Source: Erythrocercus mccallii (taxonomy: Eukaryota; Chordata; Aves; Passeriformes; Dicruridae). Taken from it: a stretch of DNA of 64,000 nucleotides. Where the stretch lies: the NCBI GenBank assembly GCA_013397435.1, contig VZRG01001623.1, forward strand, positions 102,698 through 166,697, written 5' to 3'. The notes under the pieces are model-generated. The model ran no database searches, was not told the origin of the DNA, and saw nothing but the letters and a program-made list of their open reading frames with translations. Within the stretch, counting starts at the first letter, position 1. Each line of letters opens with the position of its first letter. Of this stretch, positions 24,801 through 39,800 are shown in pieces. Made by a program: the position numbers and the translations under genes.

Positions 24801-27800
24801 TTTCTCCTACCATGCTATCAGCTTTGAGGCTGAGATGCAGCTTCCTCCCCTCAGTAGTTGTCACTCCATTAGAGCAAAGCACTCCCGAGTTGGCACGGTG
24901 CCAGAGCAATTTCCAGCAGTAATTAATCAAACCCGATTTCCATGTAATCAAACCTGCTATTTCAGTATATTTTCTATAACTATCTGTTAATCCATATGCA
25001 CACACAAATGTAACACATGCACATGTCACATTTTAAATTATGTTTAGAAAGGAAGGGATATTTTTATATTTGAGCCTTCCTTCAACACTTGACAGATAAC
25101 ACCTACTTAGACATTAAAAGTTACACAGATTGAAAACAGAAGCTCAAATACACATACGCGGTCAATCCGTATCTATGATAAATACTTTGTTTATAAACAA
25201 AATTTACCAATTATGTTTTATTTAAAATAAAATTTAATTTATGAACAAACATTCTACAGCTCCTAAAATATATGTCATTAGCTACTCTTTTGTAAAACTT
25301 GTTTTTCTGATGGGAGATTTTCCAATGGAGATTCTTTAGAAATGGGTTGAGAGTAAAACTCATTTCAAAACAAAGGTCAGTTAAACCTCCCATTCAAAAA
25401 TCCTTGAAATGGCTTCTAAGAAACCTGTCTTTACCTCCCCAAACCTTTTGGGTTTGCACTCTATATATGCCAAGATCATTTTTACAAACTTGCTGTTACG
25501 CTAGATATTTAATTGGATGAGAGAGTATTATGGGTTTCTCCCTCCCAGGTGGAGAGAAGACTCTTATGTCCCCTAACCAATGAACTGATTTATTCATCTT
25601 AAGATATTTCTTAAGTAAAACATTTCTAGAAACCACAGTGACATCTGCAGGACGTTTAGGGTCCTCATTAAACCACTAATGCAAAGTAATCCAGCTGATA
25701 GCCATAGGATTATGAGGTTGCTTCCTTTTATTTAATTCCTGCACCAGTAGTAAGATATCTGGCCCAGTCCTTTTTTCTTTCGAGGGAAATACTGGTTTAT
25801 AACTGGACTGAATGACCTTAAATGTCTTTTCCAACCTAAATGATTCTATGAGTCTATGGATTTCAGACTATGATAGGTATTTCTCAATACAGATACTGAA
25901 GGACCTGGGAATAGCTTTGCTTTCAATTGCTAAGTTATTTTGACATCTGCTGTGGGATTTACACATGACAGTCCATGTAAACAGTAAAAACATGCACTTT
26001 TTTCCCAATCACTTACCATTTTTCTTAGGGTAGAATCACTAGGATTTCCTTGTCTACCAGCTGCTTAAACCTAACACCTTCTGAACCATTCCTTCAAACA
26101 AAAATTCTGAAAGCAATGGATCTCTAAATATAGTAATCCCAATCAAACACAAATTCACCAAAACTTAGAAAACCAAAACCTACTATTGCTTATGGAATAT
26201 TACTTCATTACTTTCTTAATTACAAAACACAAACACAAACAGAATTGAACATTTTTGGTCAAAGGCATCAGAGAAAAGTAACTCTAACTTACAATTCTTA
26301 AGTATAGTACTAATGTATCTGAATCTAAGAGAACTTTTTCTGCTGGCAGTGTCTTTTTAAAGAGTCACAGGTCAAGGATAATAACCAGCTACTCTAGATA
26401 TTCAAACCTCCTCTTTGCCAGAAATAATTAAATGTCTGAACTCACATTCTGCTCATGACCTCAATGTGGTATGAGTTAATATTTCATATAGCATTAAAAA
26501 ATACACAAAATTTCAAGAGCACCAAAGGTTTAAAAACAAACAAAGCACACAAACAGAAACCCCCCCCATCACCAAACTAATGGAGCAAAGTCAAAGCTGC
26601 AAAGAAAACTTCTCTTTTCATACTCAGTGACTTCAGTATTTACCCAGGCTGAGGGGTTGAGTTGTTGCCATTTTACGTGTTGCATGCACATATAAAATCA
26701 AGACAAATAGAGGGGAATAACCCCCAGCCAATAAGCTGAAACAATTATTTATACACATCCTAACACACAAAGGGAGGGGAAGGCAGAACTGTGATTATTA
26801 TTTTTACACTGACAAAAGATACCATTTGTCTGCCAAAGCAGTTAACTATTAGAAGTTAACTATTTAGAAGCCTACACTCAGGCTCAGAACCCCTCCAATA
26901 GTGAGCATCCAGAAAGATTCTCACCTTTTGTGACATCCCGCAGAGGATGGATAAATTAATATTACTAATCTTAAGTGCTGACTTTAATATTCTTTTAACA
27001 GTTAATTTTTTTCATCACCTGTTCTTTCAAACAAAAAAATAAAACAAGTATGCAGGCCTCTACCCGCCCCTATCTTACTTATAAGGGGATGTCTCTCTCT
27101 TCTTTCTCTCACATTCAAGCATATTTGGGCCCAAAAAACTATTATTCTATTACCCAATTTGATTTCTTTTAGGTGTTAAAAAATCTTTAATATCTTATTA
27201 AAATAAAGTGCCAATTATTTTTTCATCTAGAAAAAGTATTCTAATTACGTGTTCTAATTAAAATAGAACTGAATACACAACAATTTTATTAGTAAATTAT
27301 GGCAGTTTTATAAAATGAAACAGTATACAAAAATACTTTAAACAGCACAATTCACATCCTCTGTCAATATTGAAGGAAACAAGTTATCTCACCTGATACT
27401 AAACCTGATTCTAAGAATATAGGAATGCAGGCCTTTGTGCTTTGCAAATATCAGGAATCAAATCCTTTCCTTCATATATCCTCCTTGCGTCTCTTTTTAG
27501 CAGTATGATGTATTTTAGTATATCCCATTTTCAGAAAAGGAAAATAGGTAGGAAGGCAGAGAGGAGATGTTTCCTTCCACGTTTAAACAAATTATCCATA
27601 GCACCATGCAGCCTTAAGAGTTTTTAATTCTGCACAACATGAATTTCTGTAAAAGCAATATTCAGTCAGCAATTCTTCAGCTCTCCACAGATGCCATCAT
27701 CCACTGCAAGAGTCATTATTCATCAATTCTTTCCAGCATTTTTGATCGGTGGATGCAAATGTGATAAAAAGAAAACTAATCTACCTCCTTTGTGTCACTT

Positions 27801-30800
27801 TTCCAGAATCCTAATTAGGAAGTGTTATTCTACTGTCACTGGAAACCAGTATTAACCATGCACTATTTCCTCATGCAAAACACAAACAGAAGATGAATAA
27901 TTCCTTTTCCTTCTCTCAAGCTCAATTTATTCTCCTATTCTTCATGCCTCTTACTAAGTCATTTGAAAAAATTGCTTATACTTCCAAAAAAAGTGTAATT
28001 CCTCCAGTCTATATATATATATATGCATCTGCCAAGTACTCAAAATAGGTAAGCAATGTAGTGGAAGCTTTTGTTACATATATATTATATATATTTTGTT
28101 ATATATATAACATCTTGTTGTTGTAATTCCAAATTTGGAAAAAACTACCTACAAAAAAAGAAGAAATCCCCTGTCCTCCTCAAACAACACAAAACAAAAA
28201 ATACTCCCACCCTATTACCTTCTATGCGAAGTTCTTGGTAATATTTCACTTCCTCAGACAAAATGACGCCATCTAAGTGTCTTTATATAAATTGGGCTGC
28301 ATTGTTGAGAGCTGCAAGGGTTGAATTCCCCACTTTCACAGAAGTGTCGACCCAGTACACCTAAAGGAGTGAACTTCCTCATGTTTGTCAATGGACCACA
28401 AAGTAGCCTGACTGAAGAGGTGATGGAAGGATTTTGGGGAGTGGTCTGAATCTGTTTTAACCATCACATGCCTAAAATTAATTTGCTCACACCACTTTAA
28501 AACTCAATCTGAATCTTTTAGTAAGATTACCTGTACCATCTCCTAACCCTCTTCACTTGTGCAGTATGTGTAGAAGGTATTTAGCTGTGTAAGAAAATTT
28601 CATTCTCTGGTCTACTCTTTTACTGTTTCCCAGACAGGACCATGACATCCACTTTCTAAAGCTGCACTGTCTCTCTGGTGTGGGCTCACATCAACTGTAA
28701 TAAAAAAGTCTGACACTAAATTAATTTTAAATTTTACATTTTGGAGGTGGTTTGGGTTTTTTTTCTATTTCATGGATAGGGTTTTTTGTTTGCATTTTTT
28801 TTGCTGGGGATGATTGATTTATGATGATAAGGATAAGGACACTTTTACAAGGTTATTTCTGATGAATTTTTAATTCAGTGAGCTGTAGAAAGGCTTTGCT
28901 GGGGTTTTGAGTTTAGTATGTGTGCATGTATATGTGGGTGTATGCACATAAACATTTTTTACCCACACAGCTTGGCTGGGGAAGCACAGGTAACTCCCTT
29001 CAGTTTTCTTATACATGGGCATTTGCCACCATTTGAGATTGCACTTGGGTATGTGACCTCATCACACACTGGAAAGATGCAATTATGACATCTCAGAGAC
29101 TCCAGTCCTTCTGGAAATCATGTGAAATATTTTAGAGTATCTCAAGTGGCATTAGACATCTAACATTTTGGCAGCAGCATCAAGCCTCCAAGATTTCTGA
29201 CTAAGAACTATAAATCCAGGAACACTGCCAAGTACACAAATCTTGGATATTAGTACTATTAAGGAAGAAGCAGCATGTCCTTGGCTTAGGCATCTCTTTT
29301 CTTCTGTCTCTGATCCATATTTTGAGGGGTTTTTTTCCCTTTTCCTATGAAGTCCTTGCCTCACTGTTATGGGCGGAATTCCATGCCCAGAGCAAACCGC
29401 ATCAGTGCCTGGGAGCCTGCCTGCCAAATCCCTGCTGTCAGTGCATCCATTTGAGGATGTTCTACTCATTAGTACAGAAGCTTAAGCAAACAGAGAAACC
29501 AAAGTCCTCAAATTCTTTTTTATGGACACTAAAAGTACTATCTCACCTGAAATGTACTGAAAAACACCAAAACATTTAAAATAATACACTCAGAGATTTT
29601 CAAATATTTCCTATCAGTTGACATGACCGTTACAAGCTTCATAAATTGCTGCTGCACTTTAATAGCATACATCTTTAGAATCAGAAATAAAGACTACTTC
29701 TAAATTATACACTCTACGTGTATGCACATACATAGTTCTTGAGCTAAAACTGCCCATAAAAGGTTTAATGTATTGGGCTGAAGGGGAGGTTCTACACTGA
29801 ACAGTGATTATAAACAAACAACAGCTTATACATCAGGCAAGTCTGCTGTACTCATCTAAAACCAAAACAATTTTGAAGGTCCCTAGGTTTTGAGTGGTTG
29901 TTACTGCAAAAGCATATGATGAGGAAGTTCCATTTCCAGTTTTGGAAAGCTGTTAGGAAGTTTTTTCTGTTATACTGCATTTGATCTTGTATCTCTCTGG
30001 CCACAGGAGGACTTGCATCCATAGGATGGATAATTAATAACACTTTGGATACATACAGGACTGACTACTATGATACTTTTTTGTACTTAAGAAAAAATGA
30101 CTTTATATTTCTCTGCTTGAGAACCTGTTTTAAAAGCTGTCTTTATTTTCCCTTACAAAATATCACGCACCCATCTGTCACTTTTTATGCAGGTATTTTT
30201 CAGCACTGGCACAATAATTTCTAAGCAGACAAAACAATGTATATGTTTAGTTACCAGGAGTCCAACATGGTATTATTCACACTCAATACATTGATTTTTC
30301 TAGCTTAAATAGTCAAATATATGTATTTTCTTTCATGACTATTAATTCTGTGTTGTGAGAAGATGCCACGGGAAATATAAGTGAGGCTAACATCTTGGGT
30401 TCTCCGCAATTCCAATGTCCAGAATACAGAAAATTACATGAGCAGTCTCAAATACTGCACATCTAGTAACTATGCCAATATCAGGGCACAAGCTGGTAAA
30501 TGCAATCTACAAGGTGGTATTAGGATTCCAAAGTATTAAGATTCCACTTTAAAACTGAAATTCCAATCAGCAAGTTGTACCTTATGAAATCCTTTTATTA
30601 ATAGTCACATTAGGATGACTACTCAGTAACTTAAAAGGAGAGGCAAACCGGCTATGGGGCAACTATAGAGTTCAAAGCAGTGATGGGGGAAAGGGAAGGA
30701 AAAATCCCAACACTACAAGCAAAAGCACATTGCCCCTCCCCTAAAAAAAGTAAATCACTATCCTTTTGAAAATATTCAAAGTTACACTACGAAGCAGTAT

Positions 30801-33800
30801 TGCAGAAGAGTCTGGAGAACAAGTCTTATGAGGAGCAGCTGAAAGGGCTGAGGGTGTTTAGCCTGGAGAAAAGGAGGCTCAAACTCTCTCCAAACACCTG
30901 AAAGCTGAAAGGAGGAGGCTGGAGCCAGGTCAGTCTCTTCTACCATGTCTCAGTGGAAAGGACAAGATGAAATGGCCTTAAATTGCATCCAGGGAGGTTC
31001 AGATTAGACACTACAAGTATTTTCATCACTGAAAGAGTGATTGGAATTATATCCATATATTATATAAGAGCATTGGAATTATATCCAGGCAGGTGATAGA
31101 GTCACTATCTCTAGAAGTTTCCAAGAGGCAACTGTACATGGAACTTACGGATAGGGGTGCTGGGTCGATGACTTTGATGACCTTGAAGGTCTCTCCTAAC
31201 CTTGATGGTTCTGTGAAGCAGTTACATACAAGAAACAATGAGCCTCATATTTTAAAAATATAAAGCAAATTAATATACATATACTAGTGAGTTCTAGTTT
31301 TTAATGTTTCTTTTTCTTTCACAGTATAAAATACATACTTGACTTTCTTGCAGCTTTTTCCTTTTAAAGTAAAGGTTGGCATTTGAAATCCATTTATACT
31401 GAAGCAAACCTGAAGCCCTTTCTAAAAATATCCATTCTAAATTCCTATTGCAGAACAGCCATAAGTTATGCACTTTCAAGGGCTTTCTTAAAGTAATTCG
31501 TGCATATGCTCTTTGAAAACAACATCTGATTTGTGTCAATCACACCTGTAGGGAAACTTAGTCAAAAAAGAAATGGCTGTGATGATGATGGACACCAGCA
31601 TCACTTTAATGCCGCAACTGAATGTCTTTCTCAGATGTGTTTTGACTGATTCATAAAGAAACTCTTAAATATAACTGTCAATTTTAATAATTAAATCTGT
31701 GCTTGGAACAGCAGTGTACATACCAAAAGAGCAAAGTGGATTTCACTAATTATGTAAAAACCTGAGGGAACAGAAATTCAATATTTTTTATCTTCACAAT
31801 GTAGGCTGTTTCGAGCATTTAGAGAACAGTCCATCTCTTTATTTAAAAAAAAAATCAAAACCAAACATATCTTCAACATTGTTATGCAATTTCTTTTTAA
31901 GAGGAACATCCTTCAATCTACTTTCCTTCTCAAGGATTTTCTACTGAAAGAAATGCATATATTTTCTCATTGCAAAGGATGAGACCCTAGATTACTATTA
32001 AGGGATTTAATGTTTTGGCTGGAAAAATTTTGCTTGGAAAGAACCTAGAAAGCTTCAGTAGAAGAGCTGTCACTAAAGTAAGCATTAAAATGTTTCAATT
32101 TACACATCCCTGTTCTCCAGGTGTGGTTTAGAACAAGCACCATCTTATTTTACTGCTCAATATTCAGCAGGAATCTGCCAGCCAGGTCTTGCATAAAATA
32201 GGCACAAATGTTACTTTCTGCTCAGTGAAGTGAGCTCAGTTCTCACTTTAAGTTAAGAGATTCTTGACAGTGTTATTCCTGACAATATTATCAGATCTCA
32301 AAAATTAAATATTTAAAGAGTTAATGAAAGCTAATTACTGAACTGCAGAAAACTCAAATTCAGTTCAGTAAAACATTTGGTGTGGAAAAATAAACTACAG
32401 GAACAAGTTAGTGCTCTGTCACAGTGTAATAGATGTGCCATTTATTCAGTCAGAGCTGTGGTCAGTATTTCCATTAAAAAACTTCATCATGAATTTATTA
32501 TGGGAGTTACTAAGCAGTTACCTCAAACTGATTTGGCAGACAAAATTTCCTTTAAATTCAAAGAGCTCTTCTAATACTTAGAGAAAAAGAAAAAGCCTGT
32601 TGCATGTTTTCACAGACAAGATCACTATCAAAATTGTGTTTTCTACTCTTAATTCCCACCAACAGATTCATTTCCCCACCAGGTAGGTCTTCCTAATGCT
32701 TAGTCTATTTTCTCTTTTCTGGGTTTCAATCTGCCAGTCACAGTTTTATTTTTGACTGCCTCAGTAAGCATCCTTGAAATATCAGGAAACTCCACAGCTT
32801 TACTAGACCTGCACTTGCCAAATACTGCAGCTGCTGCTCAAGTTACACAGACAAACAAAACCAAGTCCCCAGTAATTTGAAATCACAACATCTGTAAATC
32901 TAGTCACTGACTTCAGAAAGGCAAAATACTGTATTTTTGAGAACACTGTGGCAATAGGAGCTAAACATCATAATAAACTTTGAAATGGCTTACAATGATA
33001 ACTGAATAGGTAGCATCACTCAAACTTATAGACTTCTCTGAAGAAGCAAGAGAATGCAAGATGTTTCCTTTCTTTTAAAACTAAAATTCATTTCTTCAAT
33101 AAATAAAAATAACAAAACAAGGAAAAACCAAAAACAACAACCCCCAAATCAAACAACCTAACAAAAAACCAAACCAACCAACACAAAAAACCCAAACAAA
33201 CCCAACAAAAAAATCTGAACAATCCCAAAAAACCAAAAAACCTCCACAAAAAACACTCAACCACAAACCCCCCAAACAACAACAAAGAAAACTAAACAAA
33301 GAAAACCTGAAAAAACAACATCCCCCCCAATAAATCCCAAAATAAACAAACAAAAGAAACCCCAAACCAAACAAAACAAGACCCTGAAAAACCCCACTTC
33401 TTCCCCCCAAAAAACCAAAACATAATCCTCTACAGCTACGACTATTCTTAACACAGTAGGTAGACATAACTACCTGGCTACAATTCTCCAGGGCATAACA
33501 ATGAACATTATTTTCCCAACTTTTACACAGATAATTAGTACGTTTCTCATTCCCCTAGTTCCTGTTAGCATTAAGGCAACAGGTACAAAAAATGTATTTT
33601 TTCAAGTGTTGGCACAGAAAAAATATTTTGCCTTTAATCCAAGGAGGTATGGCAGTTATGTTCCTTCACACATGCACCTTGGAAAGCTAACCAGGGAAGT
33701 CTTTTAAAGCATAGCAATCAACTGAGAGAGCAGTTTGACATCTCAAACAACAACCTTGAGTTTCATAGGTCAGACTAGTTTGGAACAACATAGTCACAAG

Positions 33801-36800
33801 GGAACTACTGATCTTCACTGCTAAGCCAAGGTGAAGACTTAGCCTTTGATTATGTACCAAGGTACACAAGCTGACTAATTGGATTCAGTTCAGGACAGAA
33901 AAAAGATCTCCTTCACAAGAAAAACATCCAGTCAAATTGATTCAAAGAAACTTTGTTCTACCAAGCTATAGGTATTGGCCTATAAAAACCACCACATAAG
34001 GTGTATGAAGTAAGGAGGAGAGGAATCCACTAACATAGCAATACTTCACTAGGCATTAAATAAACCATGTATTTTATAAATCTTGAATTACTATGTTGAC
34101 AAGACAGTAGCCAGCAAAGCAGCAAATGAGTCCCAATAAAACTAATCTCTACAGTGCTAACTCAATTACCCTTAATTAATCTGATCAGTAGTTGAATGCA
34201 CCTTTAGTCCTCCAACAAATCTCAAATATTTGTATTTTGAAAGCACGCAATCACTTTCTTTTTTGTTGCATTAAATAGGTCAACCTGGAATCCTAGCACA
34301 GTGACTTTTTTCAAGCCCTAAAGCTACATCTTTAAAGTATTATCCTTCAGAGTCCCCAGCTTTCAGGTCCAGGGACATCCTTATACGCTCCAGCAAGATT
34401 CCTCATTAGGACAACCAAGGGACCAAGGCCACAGGGCACAACACACTGTACCACATACCAATTGCTCTGTAATTAGAAACAGACTAACCAAATACAAAGA
34501 GAACCAAAATGGCTTCTTTTTAATTCTCTGCATCAGAGGAGCACTGGTTTCACATTGCATTTTCAAAAAGGCTCCAGATTAAATGAAAAAAAAAATTAAA
34601 AGCAAGACAAAATTTAGTAAAAGAATTAGAGGGAAGACAGTAATGGTCACTGTTTCAGCTGAATTTCAAATGTCCTACACCATTTTACTTCAGGTTATAA
34701 CAACAGCCCCAAATTCTTCCTTAGAGCATTCTTGGCACAAGCAACTTCATATATGAGACCAACAGCAAGTAATTACTAACCTTTCTACATTGACTGGCTT
34801 GTCAAATTTAAAGAGAATATAATCTCCAGCAACTGGTGTGACAGCCCAGAAAAAATCTTCCCCTACGTAGGTCTTTTCTAGTGTATGCCCCTGGTAGACT
34901 TTTAAAGATGTCGAAACCTCTGCAGGTGGATTCACGTGGATTTTATGCAGTAATGGTTTCAGGAAGTCTTTATCCTAATTGAAAGACAGACAAACATCAT
35001 GCCAGTCAGAAAACCTTGTTTATTATGTTCCTTTCCCAAGTGGTTACACTTAAAACAAACATTGGCATAAAATGGAAAATGACTGTATTACTCATTTTGG
35101 ATGCATCAGATCTTGTACTGTTTAGTAATATGGACATGCCATTAAAGTAAAAAAATTAGAAAAAATATCCCCTAGCAAAAATCCACATAAATAAGCTGAA
35201 CTAGCACTTCTACTTTATATTCGTTTATAATAATACTTTATATTATATTCAGTCTGTATCAGATTTAATTCCAGCTGTAGCAACATACATCATGCTTGAA
35301 AATACAAGACAACAAGAAAAGGCCTGTTTTCTCTATTGCCACAACGTTTTATATTTAATCAGCCTGCTCCATAAAGAAAGGGAAATATTGTCTACTAACT
35401 GTGAGTTTCTGGATCTTCCCTGCTAGAGAAGAGTGGAGGCCAACATGCTGGAAAAGAGAAGGTCTGAAGCGTATTCGTAGGTTAGATTTCTGTCGATCAC
35501 AATGTTTCTGAAATGGTGGGGAGAAAAGGTGGGGAGAAAACAACACATTAGTGTAAACCAACACAAGGTAAGAACCTAGGCCTATGTATCCGGTTTTTCT
35601 TGTTTTCATTCCAGAAATCTACCAAGACTGCTGTGCAAAGATAATACTGTTCAAGGTCCTTGCACAGAACCTGTTTATTCAGGAAGGGTGTTTCTTGAGA
35701 AGTAAAGGACCAAAATATGAAGTTTATTCCCCATTTGGAACTTTCTCCAAGACTGCTATCCAAGCAGTGACATTCTGCAGAGCCTCACAGGTGATTACAC
35801 GTGTAAGTTTATTTTAGGTCTGTTACACATAGAATCTAACTAGAGTTTTGCTTTTTATCCTTATTGCATCCATCTCCAAAATCTGAAGCAGTAACAGCTA
35901 TGATGCCCCTGAGAACTGTCCCTGTAAAGTTCTTTTTGAGATAAAAATCTTGGCAGGAAGACTCTTCCAGAACATGCAGTAACTACAATGTACACTATGC
36001 TGGCTTTCAGCTCACAAAAATCAACTCATTCATCATCATGAAAACATTTTAGAAGATTTATAATAAAAACAAACTTACAGCATCTTTCTCAGGGTTACAC
36101 ACTTTCACCCAGAGGATATGGTCCAGGAGCCAATCAATAGGTTTCTCCTTATAAAACATAAATATGAACTCTACAATAAGAGTGATATCTGGAGACTGGA
36201 ACATTTTACCTGTGGGTGACATTAAGAATAACTGGAGTTACTTTAGATTAGAGATAACATTGTCTTTTGAAATCAATGAGATAGCAGATGATAACACTTG
36301 TACCAAGACAAGAAATGTTAGCACTGAACAACTTGAAATTTCAATGTTATTAAAAGTTCCATACCCTTCAAGTAAATAAAGCAACTACTGAAACAAGAAC
36401 TTGTTGTCATATATCTTGGTGCTATCAAAATACTCAGTGTATATTCAATGTACCACAACACAGCCTCCTTAAGAAGAGAAACTCTCAGTTTGAAAAATTA
36501 AAAGAAAGCAGAGTTATGAATTGGCATCTATTATTTCCCATGTCACATGTAAGTTCAAGCACCTGAGGAGTATTGCAAGTGTTATCTGTTCAATCACACA
36601 ATTTCAGCTTCTGCAGGTACAAAAAGCAGAGATGCAACACCTACCACTAACTTCAGAACCTTCTGGGCAGAAAATCAAAGGGAAAGAATGAAGATACCAG
36701 AACATATCCACAGACAACGCACCTCAAAAAAAAGACATCCCACAGTGACCAGCGGTTCTTTCCTGCCGGCCATCAGCAGGACTTCTGGGTGGCACTGTGC

Positions 36801-39800
36801 AAAAGGATTCTTGGGAATTCTGCAGACTGTGAGGCTTCAAGGAGGCCTTTGCAAAAGAAGGAAACTTACTGTTGATGAAGAAAGCTTATTTAATATCAAC
36901 ATGAGCAATCACCTCTATGGTTGTGGAATACACTTCTCTGGCAGTAGAGGCGTCTGAAGACAGAAAGGTGGCCAATATATGGAGCTATTATGTCAATCTG
37001 AATGCAGCACTTAAAAAAGGTGCCTTGTATGAAAATACTGCCCAGGAGCAACACAACTGGGAGTGGGGCAGACCTAGGTTGAAGATAGACTGACAAGTGC
37101 TTGTACCAGGGAGGGCACTGAAGCATTGGAACAGGTTGCTGAGAGGAATGCTTAAGGTATTTAAAAGATGTGTAGATGTGGCACGTGGGGACATGGTTTA
37201 GTGGTAGATTTGGCAGTGCTGAGTTAGTGGTTTGACTCAATGATCTTTGAGGTCTTTTCCAACCAAAATGATTCTATGATCACATGCCAGCCAAAAACCC
37301 CAAAAGCAGTTCCAGATTTCAAGGCAGATTCAGAAAACCTCACCATGTTTGCAGATGAAGTCTGAAGTCTTTGCTAGGTTACAGCAGAGAAGGTAAGGAA
37401 GAAACACATGACGTAACAATGAAATCTCTCAGGAAGACACCGGCTGAAGTGATTCAGTTCTGCAGATGTTGCTGAGATGTGGGCAGTGCTGGACTTAACA
37501 GAGATGGGCTCTTGGGGTATGTGTGCATCAACAGATCAGAGTCCAACAGAAGCTCTTTTCCAGTGCAAGTCTTCTGTTTCTCCACATTTTGGAGTGCTAT
37601 TCAACACACTAACACCAGCACTCAGGCATGGGAAATGTTTTGAAGGGGTTTTTTCCAGTTGTGAAGAGGCCTCCATAGGCTTTCTAAATAACAAATTCCA
37701 CAAAAGTGTACAGGTTCTAATATTTTCTCCTACTTTTAGGAAAACCAGCTGGAGTAGACATAATGAGATCACTGGAAAAGCCTTGCCCTTTTCAAAAAGC
37801 AGGTCTGATGCAATCCCTTTTCTTTATGACTTGTGTGAAATTGGGTAAGAACAAAGCCAATGAAAGGATACTCAGTGGAAACTCTGAGAGGAGTTTGGAG
37901 GTGTCTGATTTAGACTACATCATTATGCCATGCAACAATATGGAAGAAGCATCTGACTAAAGTACCAATTATTTCATCTGTTAGAATGATGCTATACCCA
38001 TTATAGTAGACAATTTACACAATGGGGTGGAAAAGTAAATGTGCTAAAACATTAACTGATTTGACACTGCTATATCAAAGTTGTCCCTTACAGAAACTTT
38101 TCATCCAGCCCTTTACAAAGCAAAAATATTGTCATCACTTTTAAGTGGCTGTTGCAATGAGGTCCTCAAACAGGTATCTCCACATGGAAATAATCTGTAA
38201 CTAAAATTTGAAACTCCCACTACTCAAGAGACAACTCCTACTAAGCTAGGGACAAATGCAAAGCTTTATTCTTAAAAGACATAAGAAAGATGTTATTTTT
38301 ATTAGGATATTGTTAGTATTTACACACTATATTGTCACATTGTTTAATATTATTTGTGGAAGTAAATATTTAAAAATGGGTAGGAAACAATGATGTGATT
38401 AGTTAAATGTTGTGCAAAATACTCATGCAGAATAACAGCTTTCAGCTTGTCACACTTTCAACTAAACTGACCCCAATTTTCCTGGTGATTCATCTCTGCC
38501 TACTGCTTTCAATGGCATTGGGCAGGAGAAGAGAAAAATATGGTAAGCCCTAATAAAACACCAGCTAAAAAATGGGACTAATCAGATGTTTCTGGGATTT
38601 TTATGGGACTGAAACCATCATTTCTAGGTGACTCCTGCTGAGGCAGTCTGTCAGTCACATTTCCATAGGAAGTGTACCTTTCCATGGGGTGTCAGAGAGA
38701 TGCACAATACCATGAGAGTCAGAAGACAGAAATATCCCCACTATATTGTGCTAATCTCAATGCAAGTAGACTGAAGAGAGAGTTTATTCTCTTCCAGGAT
38801 CTGTACACAGCCATGATGCTCTAGAATCCTTTTCTTCTTCTACCCAAGGACAGAGCAGAAGAACCACACTGACTTTTCTCCTTTGACTAGCTCATCTTCT
38901 GAAGAACATAAAGGATTATCATCTTTACTTGTCCTCACTCACAGACCATGTCATTTAGAACATGGCATGAAGGTACAGGATCCTACAATTAAGTAAACTG
39001 AGAACAAGACTGAAGGTAAGAGTAGGAATTTACTCTTATCCCTAATTTAAGTAATCCTAATTTTATATAAAATAGCAACAGGATATCAATGAATTATTTA
39101 CCTCCATATGGCAACCTTGTCTAGGCTCAGAGGCAGTTTCCTCTAGGCCAGCACTCTACTATGCACAATACAGTCAATCATCCCAGACTTGGGAAATAAT
39201 ATAATTGCCATGGTGATCTCACAGGGCACACCAGGGAAAAACAAACAAGCAAACAAAACCCAACTAACCACAAACAAACCAACCAACCAAGCCACCCTGA
39301 TACACCCAACTGCAACTAGTCAGAATAAGTGAGGTAAGCCAGCTGTACCTGCACTGGCATCTTTAGACCCAAGTGGCCTCCCTGCATTACACTGCAGAGC
39401 ACCATGGAAGTGTTCAACAGTGGGGACAAAGTCTTCTCATGTTAATTCCTAATGAACAATGGAGCAAAGAAAAACAGGAAACACCCAAGACAAGTCCTTG
39501 TCTTCCTTCAGTAACCAAGGACAGACATCCACATACCACTTTCTGAAATGCTGTCACCACCTTTCACACACAGCCTGGCACAGTTTGGCCCCAGCCCCTC
39601 ATCCCTCCGTGTAACACACATACGTCATTTCTGTCTCAGGACACCCTTGGCACAACAGTTCTGCTGTGGATCCATGTCCCCTTTTTTTCCATCAGAACAG
39701 TCTTCCTACAGCAGCTCAAAACCAGAGCTCTGCAGTGAAGTCTCTGGTAAAATAGGTCTTCAAAGCTCTGGAACACTGACTGGCCACACCTAGTCCTTAC

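Larger units (their letters stand above)
22542..34780 (-). other. MGAT4A: MGAT4A intron after residue 441 (12.2 kb)
   Basis: The longest intron. It holds CR1 tails at 25795-25862 and 30795-31222, AT dinucleotide runs near 28012-28024 and 28078-28111, and the A/C-only tract at 33099-33422. Otherwise AT-rich with no recognisable gene. Confidence 0.8.

Noticed and set aside
33096..33467. A 123-codon minus-strand open frame rich in F, G, V and L, resembling a membrane protein
   Set aside because: It is the translation of the A/C-only low-complexity tract; absence of T/A mix removes stop codons.
37477..37848. A 123-codon plus-strand frame in the 8.2-kb MGAT4A intron
   Set aside because: No recognisable domain, no flanking splice logic, and composition like other random frames of the region.
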